NCBI GenBank assembly: GCA_010093685.1
Contig: MU006252.1
Span: forward strand, 150,307 to 214,306
Reading direction: 5' to 3'
Origin: Ophiobolus disseminans
Taxonomy: Eukaryota > Ascomycota > Dothideomycetes > Pleosporales > Phaeosphaeriaceae
Length of the DNA: 64,000 nt
Position numbers and translations under genes: made by a program. This document shows positions 11,810 to 23,167 of this stretch, one piece after another. Numbering within the stretch: the stretch's first letter is position 1; each line of letters opens with the position of its first letter. The notes below the pieces were generated by a model, which was given only the letters and a program-made list of their open reading frames with translations, made no database searches and had not been told where the DNA came from.

Positions 11810-13851
11810 ATGTTGTTGGCTACCATCATCGCGCTGCTCTTCTCAGCAAAAGCAAGTGCGGTCCACTTCGCCTGGGAGCATGACCAACTCACCGAAAACG
11901 AAGCACTCACCAACAAGGCTTTTCAATTCGGCTCGGGTGCTGCGCCTAGCGAAGACTGTCGAACCATCCCTGGAGATAAAGACTGGCCCAGCGACGAGGA
12001 CTGGAGTGCTTTCAACGAGACGTTGGGCGGTGCATTGCTGAAGCCTAAGCCTCTCGCGAGCGTATGTTATTACGGAGACAACTACGATGCGAGGAAATGT
12101 GAATCCATAAAGCAAAGCTGGACTGGCATGAACCTACAGTACAAATACAACCCACCTACACTTCATTCAGCTAACGCCCCCAGCTCCGACGACCCAACGA
12201 GCATCCTCTCCCAGTGGGCATCCGGAAACAGCTGCACACCCACCTCCCAGCCAAACTCCACCTGCACCCAAGGCGGGTGGCCCGTCTACGTCGTCAACGC
12301 AAAAAGCGTGCGCCACATCCAACTCGGCATCAACTTCGCCCGCAACAACAACATCCGCCTCGTCATCAAGAACTCCGGACACGATTTCAACGGCAAGAGC
12401 ATCGGCGGGCACGCACTGAGTATCTGGGTCCACAACCTCAAGGGCATTACGTATAGTCAGAATTATACGTCCCCGACGGGCAGTTACACGGGGAGGGCGG
12501 TTACGTATGCGGCGGGCACGCAGGCTTTTGAGGGAAATGTATTGATGGGCCAGAAGAATATGAGTTTTATTGTTGCGGGGGGGAGTACGGTGGGCATTGC
12601 TGGGGGTTTTTTACAGGGCGGCGGACATAGTAGTTTCACGAGCTACTATGGGCTTGCTGCTGACAATGTTCTGGCGCTGACGGCTGTTACTGCTGATGGG
12701 CGGGTTGTGGAGATGCATGATGGGTTGAATGCGGATCTTTTTTGGGCGTTTAGAGGGGGTGGAGGCGGTGCGTATACACGCTATCTGACTTTGTTGTATG
12801 TCTTCTAGTATGAGATGGAAACCTAACCTCCCCAATAGGCACATACGGCGTCGTAACATCCGCCACAGTGCGCGCCTTCCCCAACACCCGCATGGCCTCC
12901 AGCAGCATCCGCTTCAGCACCACGCCTCCACGCGGATCTAACACCACTATCAGCACCGCCACTTTCTGGGCCGGCATGAAAGCGTACTGGGACTTTGCCG
13001 TCGCCATCTGCGACGCCGGCGGCTTGGGGTATAATTTCATATATCCTGAGGCCAGCGCCACGGGCTTGACGTTCACCGTCAGCATTTCCGTGCCTGGCCA
13101 AAGCGTCGCCCAGCACCGCGCTTTCGTACGCCCGTTACTCGAGAACTTGAACGCCCTTGGAATATCCATTCCCATTGCCAGCTTAAGAGTAAAGCGCTCC
13201 TACGCACACTCCCACTCCCTCTACCCCCCCGGTACACAACACCCACAATCCCCCTCCCACACACATCCCAAACGCACCATAGGCGAAACAACCGGCCACA
13301 CCCTCATCGCATCCCACTTCTTCACGCGCTCCTCCTTCTCCCCCCCCTCCCTCGCCCACACCGCAGCATCCATCCAAGCCGCCGTCTCCTCCGGCGGCTA
13401 CACTTTCCACGGTATGAACTACGCGCCCCTATCCAATCTCTCTGGCCTACGCGACGGCGCCAACGCCGTGAATCCCGCATTTCGAACAACGGTTCTACAC
13501 GCGCAGGTGTATGAACCCAATGCGCATTGGCAAGACGTTGCGCCCATAATTTCCCGCGCGGACTTGACGACGTCGCACGACCGGCTTATGTCATACAAGA
13601 AGCTATGGCGCGATGCGAGCCCCGGGTCTGGGAGCTACATCAACGAAGGCGACGCGCAGGATTACTGGTGGAAAGAGGCTTTTTACGGGCGGAATTACGC
13701 GCGGTTGCGCGCTGTTAAGCAGAAATATGACCCCGAAGAGGTTTTTTGGGCGGTCGGCGCGGTGGGGCATGATGAGTGGGCGATGCGCAATGTTGATGGG
13801 AGTGGGCGCAGTGGGATTGTGGTGCAGGATGGGAGGTTGTGTAGGGTTTAG
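11810..13851 (+). CDS. Secreted FAD-linked oxidoreductase, PCMH and BBE domains
   Basis: The start at 11810 is preferred over 11741 because it gives a clean signal peptide (MLLATIIALLFSAKASA). A likely intron at 12139-12183 (45 nt, GTACAA...CTAAC...CAG) would remove 15 codons; the frame is open through it, but the family aligns better without it. A second intron is clear at 12768-12838 (GTGCGT...CTAAC...TAG). This gives about 641 residues. The PCMH-type FAD domain shows NSGHDFNGKS with the probable flavin-linking His, and VAGGSTVGIAGGFLQGGGHS. The C-terminal BBE segment has DAQDYWWKEAFYGRNY. The GGGHS stretch lacks the Cys of bicovalent enzymes. The part near 13190-13280 (Pro/His-rich) may hide one more intron. 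The family oxidises alcohols, sugars or alkaloid-type substrates; the substrate here is unknown. Confidence 0.82.
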
Positions 13852-14826
13852 ATAGGGGTAGGGGGAAGGGGGAGTAAGGGTGGTTTAGGATGCTAGGACT
13901 ATAGGAGCGGTTGTGTGTGGTTTAGAGTGGAGTGTAATGGATCTTAGCACGTAAACGAATGTGTGTTTCTCTAGTCAGATGTGCCCAACAAATCCACGAT
14001 CCTCCATCCAGCGTATATAAACACAAGCACGTTTACTTCGCAACATACATCATCTTCCTTACATAGTCAGACTGCGACGTAAGATATTTCTATATTTGCA
14101 TTTGCGTTTGGACCTACATCTACAACTACATTGTTTATCACGTTTGATACATCTCGCACTCGGAGTTCAGCATAGCGTACGTTATCTCCATCTTCAACAC
14201 ACGCCCCACTCTCTAGGCGCACAACATCAATCTTCCTACCTTTTAAATCGCGTTCAAACTCTAGGGCCGTCGTGTCCATCTAAAATAAAAAAAACATTAT
14301 TAGCACACTACTCTCTCTATTTCCGCTGTATTCTGCTACAAGAAGATGAACAACATCTCACACCAAAAGTTTCGTTCGTCTCTTAATGTATATAACAGTT
14401 TGGAAAGACAAGTCTGGGTTAGTTTCTGACTTTGGAGTTCTAACTTATCAAGGTATAATGCTGCGAATCCATCCAAGCATGTATCTTGCGTTTCCTTATA
14501 CCGTGCGAGAAATCTCATGTCTTTTTATTACAAAGGAATGCGAACAAAGTCCTGCAGAGGGAACTTGAGTAACACGAACCGCGTCAATCACTGCACATAC
14601 TAGGATCGGTGCCTGACTTGGAAAAAGGTCTCGTTATATCTATGTGCTAGTCTATCATAAACATCGCATTAAACCACGTGTAAAAAAAAGACTTTCAGGG
14701 AAAAAAATCCTTTCCCACGCCACTCCAGGCCAGGCCACGCCACTCCAATGCTTTTTGCTGGATTACACATCCTCGTCTAAACCTCATGTAGACGCCAACG
14801 CCTCAAAAGCAGAGGCACGCATCTCT
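13852..14826. other. Convergent intergenic region
   Basis: About 975 bases lie between the oxidoreductase and Hsp88 stops. There is a GGGTAGGGGG-type purine run just after 13852 and a duplicated CCACGCCACTCCA motif near 14717 and 14738. A 70-codon minus-strand frame at 14067-14279 has no features that would make me call it a gene. Confidence 0.5.
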
Positions 14827-17306
14827 CTACGAAGCTTCCTCGACGCCATCAGGCTTTGTCGTCTCGGCGTCTGTCATCTCAGTATCCCTGTCCTTGGGCG
14901 GCGGTGCGTTGGCCTGTGCTTTTGCCTCTGCTTCCCGCTTCGCGCGCTCGAGCTCGGCTTGCTTGGACGCCATTTCCTTTTGCTGCTTCTCGAGGACTGC
15001 TTGTCGCTCGCCCTCGATCTTGTCGTTGTACCGCTGGATAATGGGGCCCGCAATGGACCGAATGTCCTCCTTCTTGGAGACGTACTGTGCTTTGGACGCG
15101 TCCTCGCCGTCGTCGTATAGCCAGTCCTGTTGAGGTGGTCAGAATCGTTATCAGAGTGTAGTGCGTTGGCGACTTACCTCAATGGTCTCCAGCTTGGCGT
15201 TCAGCTTCGCCTTCTCGTCGTCACTGGCGAAGTCGGCATATACGTCGAGAATCTTGTCCTTGAGCTCGTAGATCATACTCTCGAGGTTGTTCTTCTCGTT
15301 CTCGGTGTCTTGGACCAGCTTGTCCTCCATGAACATCTGGTTCTCCTTCTCGGCATTCGCCTGCTTGGTGGCGTCGTCGAGCGATGCGGTGCCTGCGGAC
15401 AATGGGAGGTCGCCCTTTCTCTGTTGCTTCTTGACCTTGCGCATCTTGGGTGGTTCCTTGGGCGCGTCCTTGTCGACGTCCATTGCCTGCGAATCATGTG
15501 TTAGCTCATCTGTCACAGTCGCAGAAGCAGGACGCGCAAGTACAAATTCAGTGCTGGGCTTGAATCGTTTCGCGGCAGGCTCGGAATCGGGCTGTTTGCC
15601 GGTACTAGGATCAGTAGGGGGTTTTTGAACACGTACATCACCCTCTTTCTTGTCTTCCTGAGGAGGCTCCGGAATCGGTTCCTCGACCTCGGTTTCCTCC
15701 ACGTAATAGCCCGACTCGACGTTGAGCACGCCGTGCACGTTGAGACGAGCCTTCAGCTTGCAGATCATGAAATCGCCCTTGGGGTCCTCCTTGACGCCCT
15801 TGACCGAGAAGCGGCCGATCCAGGGGTTAGTCTTGCCAGGCAGCTGCTCTGGCTTGGCGTATTTGGCCTCGAGATCGAAGGGGTGTTTGCGGTAGAATGT
15901 GAGGATCTTGGTCGATGGCATAACATTGCCCTTGTTGAACACAGTCAGGTTGGTGTCCTCATCTGGAATATCCTCAGACTTCTCCCAGGCGAACTCGATC
16001 GGGTAGTTGACCATGTCGTGTACGGAGAAGTCGCGGACGCGGAAGACGGGCGAGAGGATGGCGCAGCTGAAGGCGCATCCTCGCGCAACGGCTTCGTCTT
16101 GGTTGAGGGTGAAGGAGAGCGGCCGGCCGAAGTACTCCTGGATGGCGTTCTTGATGGAGGGCACACGTGTGCAGCCACCAACCATCTCGATGGCGTCAAT
16201 GTCTTCGGGCTTGAGGTTCGCCTCGGCAAGGGCCTGCTCGATGGGTGCCGTGACGCGCTCAATGAGCGGCTTCATCAGCTCCTCGAGCTCGTCGCGCTTG
16301 AGCATGCCTCGGACATCGACGTCGTTCATGATGGACTCGACATTGAGAGGCGCGGCGTTGTTGGCGGAAAGGATCTTCTTGAGCTTCTCGACGCCGGCTG
16401 CGAGACGGAAGCGGGCCTTGCCGTTCTCCATGACATCGATCTTGTACTTCTCCTTGAACTCCTTGGCGAAGTGCTCGACCAGGGCCTTGTCGATGTATCG
16501 TCCGCCGAAGTGTCGGTCCCACGCGCTCGACTTGACGGCCAGCTCGCCTTTCCTGAACTCGACTACGCTCGCGGTGTAGTTGCTGTGGCCGATGTTGACG
16601 AAGACGACTCGTCGTGGCTTCTCCTCGGCGGTCGGGAGGTCGAGCTTGGTGATGCCCCAGCCGAGCGCAACGGCGGTGTTGTCGTTGATCAAGCGCAGGC
16701 ACTTCAGACCGGCAATGTCGGAAGCGTCGAGGATGGCTCTCCGCTGGGCATCGGTGTACCAGACGGGGCAGCTGAGCACGACATCGGAGACGGGCAGCTT
16801 GAGCTCGAGCGATGCGGTGGCCTTCATCTTGGTGAGGAAACTGGCCGTGATTTGGGTAGCTGTGAACTGCTCCTTCTTGCCCAGATATGTCACTTCAGCG
16901 CCGACTTGGCCGCCCATGTCGATGAGCGGCGCCGAGACGAAATCCTGCTCGATCTGGACATCGGGGTCGCTGAGCGAGCGGCCGGCGAGGCGGACGAAGG
17001 AGGAGACGGTGTTCTTGAGGTTGGAGATTTCCATGTTCTTTGCGGGCTCTCCGAGGTATCTGCTCTTTGGGCCGAAGCCAACCAGCGACCTGCGTGCTGT
17101 TAGTGGACTGCAAAGTTTGTGTGGGGGTGAGATATGCTTACGGAGTCGCGCGGTTGGAGACCTCATTTGCGATCTGGAAGCAGTCAGTATACCTCACACA
17201 TGTTTTTTACGCCTTCAAGTCGGGTACTCACCACATCGACACCGCGGTTCCGCGCAACAGCAATGACGCTGTTGAGCGTACCCAGATCGATGCCCACAAC
17301 AGACAT
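14827..17306 (-). CDS. SSE1: Hsp110-type chaperone and Hsp70 nucleotide exchange factor (Sse1/Hsp88)
   Basis: Five exons: 17306-17232, 17173-17142, 17089-15637, 15486-15178 and 15126-14827. They join in frame to 722 residues (yeast Sse1 693, Neurospora Hsp88 about 707). The first exons encode GIDLGTLNSVIAVARNRG and IANEVSNRATP. The ATPase domain shows LINDNTAVALGWG and EMVGGCTRVPSIK. The beta-sandwich domain, an acidic loop and a C-terminal helical domain rich in Lys/Glu/Gln follow. The protein acts in the cytosol as an Hsp70 partner and holdase. The third intron (15636-15487) is exactly 150 nt with no stop in frame, so a retained form would add 50 residues in the acidic loop. A step-type heat shock element lies upstream of the start. 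Confidence 0.93.
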
Positions 17307-17470
17307 GTTTATCGGTGATGGCGGGGTATCTCAGGGTGGGAATGAGAGTGTATGCGCTGGCAGCGGGGTGTCGAGAAAAAGTCGTAGATGGTGTTCAAGG
17401 ACTGAAAGCACCTGCTGCAGAAAATGGGGTATGCGCTGTCAGGACTGTTGCAAGGCTGGCGCTCTGCGAT

Positions 17471-17505
17471 AGAAATTGCGAGAAGCACTTCGAAAATCAG
17501 AGAAA
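17471..17505 (-). promoter_or_regulatory. Step-type heat shock element, four units
   Basis: On the plus strand GAA occurs at 17472, 17482, 17492 and 17502, each exactly 10 bases apart. On the minus strand, which Hsp88 is read from, this is nTTCn(5)nTTCn(5)nTTCn(5)nTTCn. That matches the step-type HSE bound by Hsf1 trimers (established in yeast). It lies 165-199 bases upstream of the Hsp88 start codon. An extra TTC at 17489 overlaps one gap. Confidence 0.65.
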
Positions 17506-17727
17506 CAAACTGTTAGCCCCGCCGTAGTGTCGCCAAGCTTGCCTTGCAGGGCCCAACGCCTATCGCTGATCGTCACAACAACGCGCTGCGTCATGCCCGT
17601 CCTGTCTAGACTCAGTCACACGCGTTTTCCGTGCGTCAAGGGCAGATGCAGCCTCGATGATTCGAGATAGACTTGCTTCTGGTCACTTCGACGCGCCAAC
17701 CGCACTCAGCTTCCCCACAGGCCAACC

Positions 17728-18918
17728 ATGGCCGACATCCCGCCATATCCGCTCTACAACAGGACGTACAACCTGTACCGCCTGTCGCCGCTGCACCATG
17801 GCGACACCCCTCTCCTGGACGACAGAAGCCTCCGAACCCACGCGAGAAGGCTAAAAGAGCAACTGAAGGGTGACAATGTACGCGGTGTGCAGGTCGACTT
17901 CGCGACTGCCGACGACACCGCCAAGCTTGGACCGCTGGAGGAGTGCGACTGGGACATCGTAGGGGACGAAGACGCCTGGATCGACCGCCATCGCCAGTCC
18001 GTCGACCCCGACGCATCGCAGCTGTCGTCTGTGCTCAGTTCCGACCGAGCGCGGGGCATCGAGGTCAGCCTCGAGTACGAGAAGCAGACGTACAACGCGC
18101 TCCTTCTGCGCGACCCGGGCGTGACTTCCTCGCCCGATGGCTTCACCTCGCTGCCCCTGTTGTTGGTCAAGATGACCGGGCCGATCAGGGAAGTCTTCCT
18201 AAACTACCTGCGAACCGCTTTCGATGCGCACGTGGCGCCCCTGCGACTGCCCTCGTCCTTCATCACGTCGAGTCTCGAGACATACCTCAGACGCCTCTCG
18301 TCGAGCACCTCAACACAGTCAATACAAGACGTCATACGGCAACTGCACATTCAGCTCGCCTTCCCGACCACTACAACGCTGCTGAAGCACCTCGAGATCA
18401 CCATTGCTGGCGTAGATGTTCCCGGCTTCGTGAGTCGGGGCAAGCTTCTGGAGGGTGGACTGCGGCAGCCATTCACGAACGCGCTGTTACGGTACCTGAA
18501 GACGCATCTCGCGCTGGACCTGTCACACCCGAAGACACACATCTCACGAATAAACTGCAACAGCTTCACCCTGGGCACAGAGCGGCTCAAGCTTAGCGCC
18601 CCTGAGCCTCTGGCAGACGCTTCCTTTTCAGAAGACGGCGGCGCGTCGCAGGATGTTAGTGCAGGCCAGCTCGCAGTCCAGGATTTCTACGCCTCGATAG
18701 TCCGAGAAGCGGCTGGCAGCGGAATCTTCTTGCCCGAGGACCTGGCGACTGACCAGCGAGACGGCACGCCCTCCTCGACCACAAGCGCAAAAGCCGGCAG
18801 ACGAAAGAGAGCCATCAGCAACGCGGCAGTAGGCAACGCCAATCAGAAGAAGGCCAAGGCAAGAGGGAAGGAGAATGGTAGGAAAGCGAATGGAGACCAC
18901 GACATGGCGGACATGTGA
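17728..18918 (+). CDS. Inner kinetochore protein, CENP-L/Fta1-like
   Basis: A single open frame of 396 codons starts in a good Kozak context (CCAACCATGGCC). The N-terminus (PLYNRTYNLYRLSPLHHGD) looks to me like the start of fungal Fta1, the Sim4-complex subunit related to CENP-L/Iml3. The middle (about residues 160-290) is a mixed alpha/beta region ending in GGLRQPFTNALLRYLKTH and LDLSHPKTHISRI, also as I recall for this family. The last 40 residues are basic and probably disordered (KKAKARGKENGRK), a likely nuclear signal. CENP-L works with CENP-N in the constitutive centromere network. The assignment is from remembered family pattern and should be checked with a profile search. Confidence 0.6.
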   Translation: MADIPPYPLYNRTYNLYRLSPLHHGDTPLLDDRSLRTHARRLKEQLKGDNVRGVQVDFATADDTAKLGPLEECDWDIVGDEDAWIDRHRQSVDPDASQLSSVLSSDRARGIEVSLEYEKQTYNALLLRDPGVTSSPDGFTSLPLLLVKMTGPIREVFLNYLRTAFDAHVAPLRLPSSFITSSLETYLRRLSSSTSTQSIQDVIRQLHIQLAFPTTTTLLKHLEITIAGVDVPGFVSRGKLLEGGLRQPFTNALLRYLKTHLALDLSHPKTHISRINCNSFTLGTERLKLSAPEPLADASFSEDGGASQDVSAGQLAVQDFYASIVREAAGSGIFLPEDLATDQRDGTPSSTTSAKAGRRKRAISNAAVGNANQKKAKARGKENGRKANGDHDMADM

Positions 18919-19185
18919 GGTACTTGTTCTTGGTTTCAGCGATCTGTTCTTGTGATACCCCATTACGTACAATTCGTATATTTCTCTACAACTTCTCCAC
19001 AATAAAATACCGAGCTGCCATCGTTCGCGCGTTGCGGGTCGTCTCACCTATTCATGACCTCAACGAGCGGCTTCGGCCTTCCTCAATGAGAGACTCAATT
19101 GCGCACGTCACTTTTCCTTCTCTCTCTCGATTGCGCACTACGTATCAGGCTCTGACAGCGTCTGTCTCAATTCTGCTCCCATACT

Positions 19186-20676
19186 ATGACCCGCCTTCCT
19201 CCAATGAAGACCTTGCCGCATATCTACGTCCGCGAGTTTGCTGGCCGAGACATCAGTTACCGCATTCCGATACGGCAAGCACGTAACTACTGGGTAAGTG
19301 ATCAATGCTTGTCATCACCTTGACAAACTCTCTCTATATACCTGTAGCTGACTGCTAGTGGAGGAGTTCGTCGAGCACGTTCAAATCACTTTCAGCAAAC
19401 CGTGGGAGCAGTACAACGCGCATCTGCACTTCGATAATGAGAACTGTAAAGGGAGAGTCAGCGCTAGCCAGTGGGACGCTGGAGGCTACTTTGAATCCGA
19501 GTTCCTGGTCAACAACGAGCTGCTCCTGTTTGCGCACTTCGAAAAAATGGACCAGAAAATGCCGGAAACCACTTTGAAGACAGAAGACGGCGACGAGGCT
19601 TGGAGCTGGGGATGGCACGACAACGACGGCCCACAGGACAAGGTATATTATGTCTGGTTTGGTTAACGTGACGAGCATCATCTGACTTACCACAGTGGTA
19701 CAACTCCAAGAACTTAGACGACGAGGAGTTTGGCGAGTGGGAGCTCGATCCATACCCACCTTTTCCTCAGGCGCTGCCAGTCCGGACTCGAGTCGGGAGC
19801 GCTGTATCTACTCCTTCTGTCGACAGCAACACATCCACGTTCAGCGGCTTGATACCCTCGCTGTCACCCACACCAGAGGTCGTCACCGTGGACGAGTGCA
19901 AGAGTGCTCAGCATCTCGAGGGTGGTATCGTCATTGGCACGGTCAAAGAAAACCACTGCCGCGACCCAAATATCCGGCCTGTCGTTCGTGCGATCCTCAA
20001 CACCAAGGGAGCAGTCTGTGGATACATCGATGGCAAGTACGCCAAGAGGAAGGTTACAAAGGGCCATGTCCAGATCTCCATGAAAGACGTCGACTTCTAC
20101 CACGAAGTTGCAAAGCTTCCCCACGGCGAGAAGAGGCTTATGGCCATTCGGCATGAACTTCAGAGGAAACTAGCCATCAAGCGTCAGCCCAGCGGAGCCA
20201 GCTCCCTCATGCCTCGTGGTCTCCTACCTACCCATACTTCCTCCGCGGCTGAGACCCCACAACTTATCAACGATGGCACAAAAACTCACCAAACCGTCAT
20301 GCCCGAAGGCATCATCATCGGACATGCCAGGCCTCAAAATTGCCGGGACCCGCAAAACCCTCCCGTCGTTCGAGCGTCAATTTCCCGGATCGGTGCCGTG
20401 GTCGCATATATTCCTGCCAACGACTCACTGAGGCCTTTCGCTCAAGGTCGGGCGCAACTTCAGATGAGTCATGTGGTGTTCAGTGAAGAGTTCGCGGCGT
20501 TTTCATTCCCAGAAAGGTCCAAGGCGATCAAGGAGAAGATCCTGGCCAGCATGGGCACACAAGCTCTGGACGAGCAGCAGCCCGAGGCGGATGCAGAGAT
20601 TATCGGGAAGCAGGAAGCGGACGAGCAGTTCCTCGGCGTTGAGGAGGGTATCATGGTCGACATCGAGAGCTCCTAA
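19186..20676 (+). CDS. Unrecognised protein with a tandemly duplicated domain
   Basis: Three exons are proposed: 19186-19282, 19359-19642 and 19696-20676 (453 residues). The second intron (GTATAT...CTGAC...CACAG) is clear. For the first, donor GTAACT at 19283 with acceptor TAG at 19358 keeps frame; donor GTAAGT at 19293 with an AG at 19363 is an alternative. I do not recognise the family. The first half is acidic and Trp-rich. The second half holds two copies of one domain, starting near residues 202 and 330. They share GGIVIG/EGIIIG, then an (H/N)CRDP motif, then PVVRA, then GAV..YI. The product has no signal peptide or membrane segment. Paired short RNA-binding or degradation-type folds are possible, but nothing visible decides it. 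Confidence 0.65.
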
Positions 20677-21240
20677 GCCTCAAAAGGGGTATGTGCAAAG
20701 GTATGGCATGCAGTGCGAAAGTCCAGACGAGGGGCGAAAAGTGTTTGTCAAAAGTTGATTCATTGGTCATTGGGCAAGGGCAGTCCGTGGTTAAGTCTCT
20801 CACTTGTCTCCTTCACCTTGCTTTACAGTGTCAGCAGCCCGTGCACCCGCAAACAAAATCCTGTTGAGAATAGCTGGGTTCAGTTCAGGGTAGAAGGTGC
20901 TTGGGAATCACATGATGTGCTAGTGTGGCAGGCACTACCCGGTAGGCGATGGCACCCACCACAACAGTGTGAGTCTGCGACAACACAACACGATAGTCAA
21001 TACAATACGTTGCAGCCACCCCGCCATGTCTCTCCTCCCACTCGGTTATCCATGGTAGTCATACTACTAGAGGGACCTTGTTCCAATACATCCTATATTG
21101 TAGACTGCGTTTTTCTTAACTATCGAGTTACCTCTCTCTTATCCGTATACACCGACTACATTCAACCAGGCACAAAGACCTATATTCAACACAGTGCGCT
21201 CATATATTCACAACACTTCTTACGTCACCATCATTCGAAT

Positions 21241-22320
21241 ATGGCCTATAACCCCCCTCCCCACAACACCCCATCTCGCCGCCCCAATAACCCACCCCCG
21301 CCCCCTTCCAACGACCCTACAACCCTAATCGGCATCCGCGGCAAAGAAACCCGCGCCCTCGCCTTCCGGCGCTCCGCCGCCCAATTCTCCCTTTTCTCCG
21401 ACCTCCAACTCGCCACATACACCGCTTTCCAAAACAGCCCCAAGGAGTATAGATTGCACTTCCACTTTTGGCGTGACACGCTGTGCTCGAGAGAGGCGTT
21501 GTTGGTGCAGGAGGAGTGGGAACGCGGAGAGTACTGGATTGGCGGGAGTGTGGAGTTTTTTGCGCATTTTATGCGGAGGGATGGGGGTGGGGATAGGGAT
21601 AGGGCGGGGAGGGGTGGAAATAGGATCGGGGTGGGTGTGGAGAGGGGGCAGCTGCGACGAGGTGGAAGTCAATCCAGAGATATGGGATATTCAGCATCGG
21701 GTGGATCGTCGGGCTTTGTACCTACCCACCAGGCCCCAACACGGAATCCATACGGCACCACGTCTTTCGCCTCACACACATCTACCCACCACGCCGCTCC
21801 GCACCGATTCCGCAACGCTCTCAATCCCCGCTCGATAACCGTGTACGCGCTGTGCACGCCTGTCCCGCCCGGCCGCTACGGCAAGGTGAAGTATTTCTCA
21901 GCGCCGAGTGTGTTTATTCCAGTGCTGGGGAAAGAGCCGCGAAACGTAAGTCCCCCACCTCCCTTTACTTCCGTGGACACCAGCTAACCATAGCAATAGA
22001 TCTATCCACAGCGATACGCTGAGGTGTGGCCTGGCTTCTACTGCTCGAGGGCATCGAGCTCTGAACTGGGATTGGATCTCGATGGGTTTGATAAGGCGCT
22101 GGCGAGGGAGCGAGAGGCGCGTGGCTTGTTGCCTGGGAACGAGGACTTGGAGGTGGGTGAGCTGGGAGGGCATGTGATTATAGATGTCGACGAGGAGGAG
22201 GCGCTTTGGGCGGATGGATGGGAGGAGGATGTAGAGATTAAGAAGGAGGTGGTTATTAAGGAGGAGGAGATAGAGGAGATAGAGGGGATGGAGGAGATGT
22301 TGGTGGATGTGGAGGAGTAG
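21241..22320 (+). CDS. Unrecognised protein with proline-rich start and acidic end
   Basis: Two exons, 21241-21945 and 22000-22320, join over an intron with GTAAGT, a CTAAC branch and AATAG acceptor; 341 residues. The start is the first ATG after a long non-coding stretch; the frame is open farther up to 20713, but that part looks like untranslated sequence. The N-terminal 30 residues are Pro/Asn-rich. A globular part follows with FHFWRDTLCSREALLVQEEW and EYWIGGSVEFFAHFM. Next is a Gly/Arg-rich linker, then a second globular part around YALCTPVPPGRYGKVKYF and WPGFYCSRASS. The tail is almost only Glu, Ile, Val and Lys. I do not recognise it. The 564 bases before it (20677-21240) hold no other supportable gene. 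Confidence 0.6.
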
Positions 22321-23167
22321 GATTTGTTATTGGGTAGAGTTTAGACAGGGATAAGATAATAGATAGTAAGGAGTTTGGGAGAGAGGTTTAAGAGGGGGGA
22401 GAATACAATCACGATTAAGAGAAGCGATGTGCGGGATTGTAAGTAGCGTGACAAGCTTCAGCGCTTGTTTGTAAAACCTAATACACTGTAAAGTGCATTA
22501 GGATACTCCGTACTACCACATGGGATTAAAATCATCGTGTGGAAAGCTTCTGTCCAAAATCCAAAGCTTTTAATTTTTTTAATGACAGGCTGCTCATGTC
22601 GCGCATGAAGGTGGTAGGGGTGTACTTTGCTATTCATGCTCAATACCAAGCTTTGCCGAGGATCTCGGCGTGCACAGCCTTACGGTTCGCATCTGCTGAA
22701 CGGATCATGTGCTTGACTCGTCTCTGCTCGCGTGCGCAATTGCTGGAGCGAGCGGTGAGCTTGAACGATGGCGTCCTGTACGCCAATCGCGTGGAAAGAT
22801 CGCCGCAAGGATCGGGAACCCCGCAGATGCGCAGACTGAATCGAGATGATGAAGATAATGGCGCTGGGATGAGTGCATACACGCGATGTGTTGATGGTAA
22901 AGATAGGCAATCAGTTGTGGAATGTGCCTGGCTGACAGCTACGTCATGACCCGCGTTTGGTAGTGCCGGCTTCCGTCTTTGCACGATCACGCTACTCCCC
23001 TAGACCTGCCGCCAAGTACCGACCGGTGAATACAGGTTTTACACCACCCCACCACCATACAAGACGGTGCATGCACCGCGGAGCACTCCCTACATCGCCT
23101 CACACCAGCCTTTCAACTAAGCCTCAATTCTCGCGCTCGAACGCGGTCGATCAGGACACGGCCCAAT
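22321..23167. other. Intergenic region before the phospholipase D gene
   Basis: About 850 bases with no supportable gene. Open frames on both strands between 22539 and 22990 overlap each other and look random. Confidence 0.5.

Noticed and set aside
14067..14279. 70-codon minus-strand frame as a small gene
   Set aside because: No motif and no context; the length is within chance for this region.
15625..17103. 492-codon plus-strand frame opposite Hsp88
   Set aside because: Antisense shadow of a GC-rich coding region; the minus strand carries a complete Hsp110.
20713..21240. Upstream extension of the frame of the gene starting at 21241
   Set aside because: The 176 added residues look like translated non-coding sequence, without motif or composition bias; the ATG at 21241 starts the compositionally distinct protein.
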